A stretch of DNA of 45,322 bases from Porphyra umbilicalis (lineage: Eukaryota; Rhodophyta; Bangiophyceae; Bangiales; Bangiaceae): the NCBI GenBank assembly GCA_002049455.2, contig KV919225.1, positions 1 through 45,322 on the forward strand, given 5' to 3'. Shown one piece after another: positions 45,158-45,322 of the stretch (position 1 is its first letter; each line of letters begins with the position of its first letter). The translations under genes were made by a program, and so were the position numbers. Under the pieces are notes generated by a model. That model was not told the DNA's origin. It saw only the letters and a program-made list of their open reading frames with translations, and did not search any database.

Positions 45158-45322
45158 ATGTCCGCGTCGCGCCGGTGGACGGGGGCGGCGGCGGCGGCGG
45201 CGGCCGCCGCCGCTGTCGCAGCAGCCGTGTTGGCGGCCGCCGCGCCGCTGGAGCCCCCCGTGCGGGTGGTGTGGGCGCGCGCGCACGCGGCGTTTGACGA
45301 GGGCGCGCCGGGGGGGGGGGCG
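45158..45322 (+). CDS. N-terminus of a secreted or membrane protein, cut by the window end
   Basis: ATG in CCGCCATGTC after a C-rich leader. Translation: MSASRRWTG, then an about 22-residue Ala/Val/Leu core, PLEPPVRVVWARAHAAFDEG, APGGGA and onward past the end. A short basic start followed by a hydrophobic core ending before PLEPP fits a signal peptide or a signal anchor (type II Golgi-type proteins often begin this way). 55 residues are visible, no stop. No family can be assigned. Confidence 0.5.
   Translation, partial: MSASRRWTGAAAAAAAAAAVAAAVLAAAAPLEPPVRVVWARAHAAFDEGAPGGGA

Overview
The window looks like nuclear DNA of a very GC-rich, intron-poor eukaryote. A bangiophyte red alga (Porphyra/Pyropia type) is my best guess. 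The reasons are extreme GC and CpG content with long C/G homopolymers in gene regions, intronless ORFs with C/T-rich leaders and Kozak-like CCATGG starts, and several plant-type DNA transposons (PIF/Harbinger-like DDE transposases with a SANT/Myb-like partner, plus hAT-like elements). No sequence search was run, so the lineage is inference. Nothing looks bacterial or viral: there are no operons, Shine-Dalgarno sites, rRNA or CRISPR.

Layout. 1-3.0 kb: GC-rich low-complexity DNA, a poorly resolved minus-strand gene (about 939-2250) and a small secreted Cys-rich protein (2753-3010, minus). 3.5-4.6 kb: a 1.1-kb hAT-like deletion derivative with 8-bp target duplication. 5-8.2 kb: a dispersed repeat and very GC-rich DNA with a 41-bp hairpin satellite, leading to an Ala-rich protein (8225-9319). 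9.9-11.0 kb: a probable minus-strand gene with a C-terminal membrane anchor. 11.4-12.0 and 15.3-16.8 kb: small repeats and MITEs flanking an F-box/LRR gene (13287-14981, minus), the best-supported host gene. 18.7-21.9 kb: a Harbinger-type transposase (DDE complete) convergent with an RG-rich partner ORF. 22.6-25.1 kb: a minisatellite and a 1-kb hAT-like element.

25.4-35.5 kb is the centrepiece. A 9,544-bp element (25996-35539) has TAGGGCTGTTA termini and a perfect 8-bp target-site duplication, which is a hAT-type signature. Inside it lie a Harbinger/Plant_tran-type DDE transposase, a convergent SANT/Myb-like gene and a 675-aa repeat-protein ORF. The transposase carries about seven copies of an exact 61-codon repeat between its catalytic core and C-terminal tail. 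Both convergent genes end in the same CAAAGG-T9...GG-T9-CC motif. Upstream of the repeat-protein ORF is a 69-bp array of poly-G runs and perfect hairpins. A 351-bp deletion derivative sits next to the element in inverted orientation and forms a giant foldback.

35.8-45.3 kb: a 1-kb inverted-repeat element, a decayed Myb-like gene (40089-41106), an acidic coiled-coil gene (42062-43480), and the N-terminus of a secreted or membrane protein running off the end (45158+).

The two Harbinger-like loci share a two-gene plan of transposase plus convergent partner. In the second locus the genes appear either to mobilise from, or to have been captured by, hAT-like ends.
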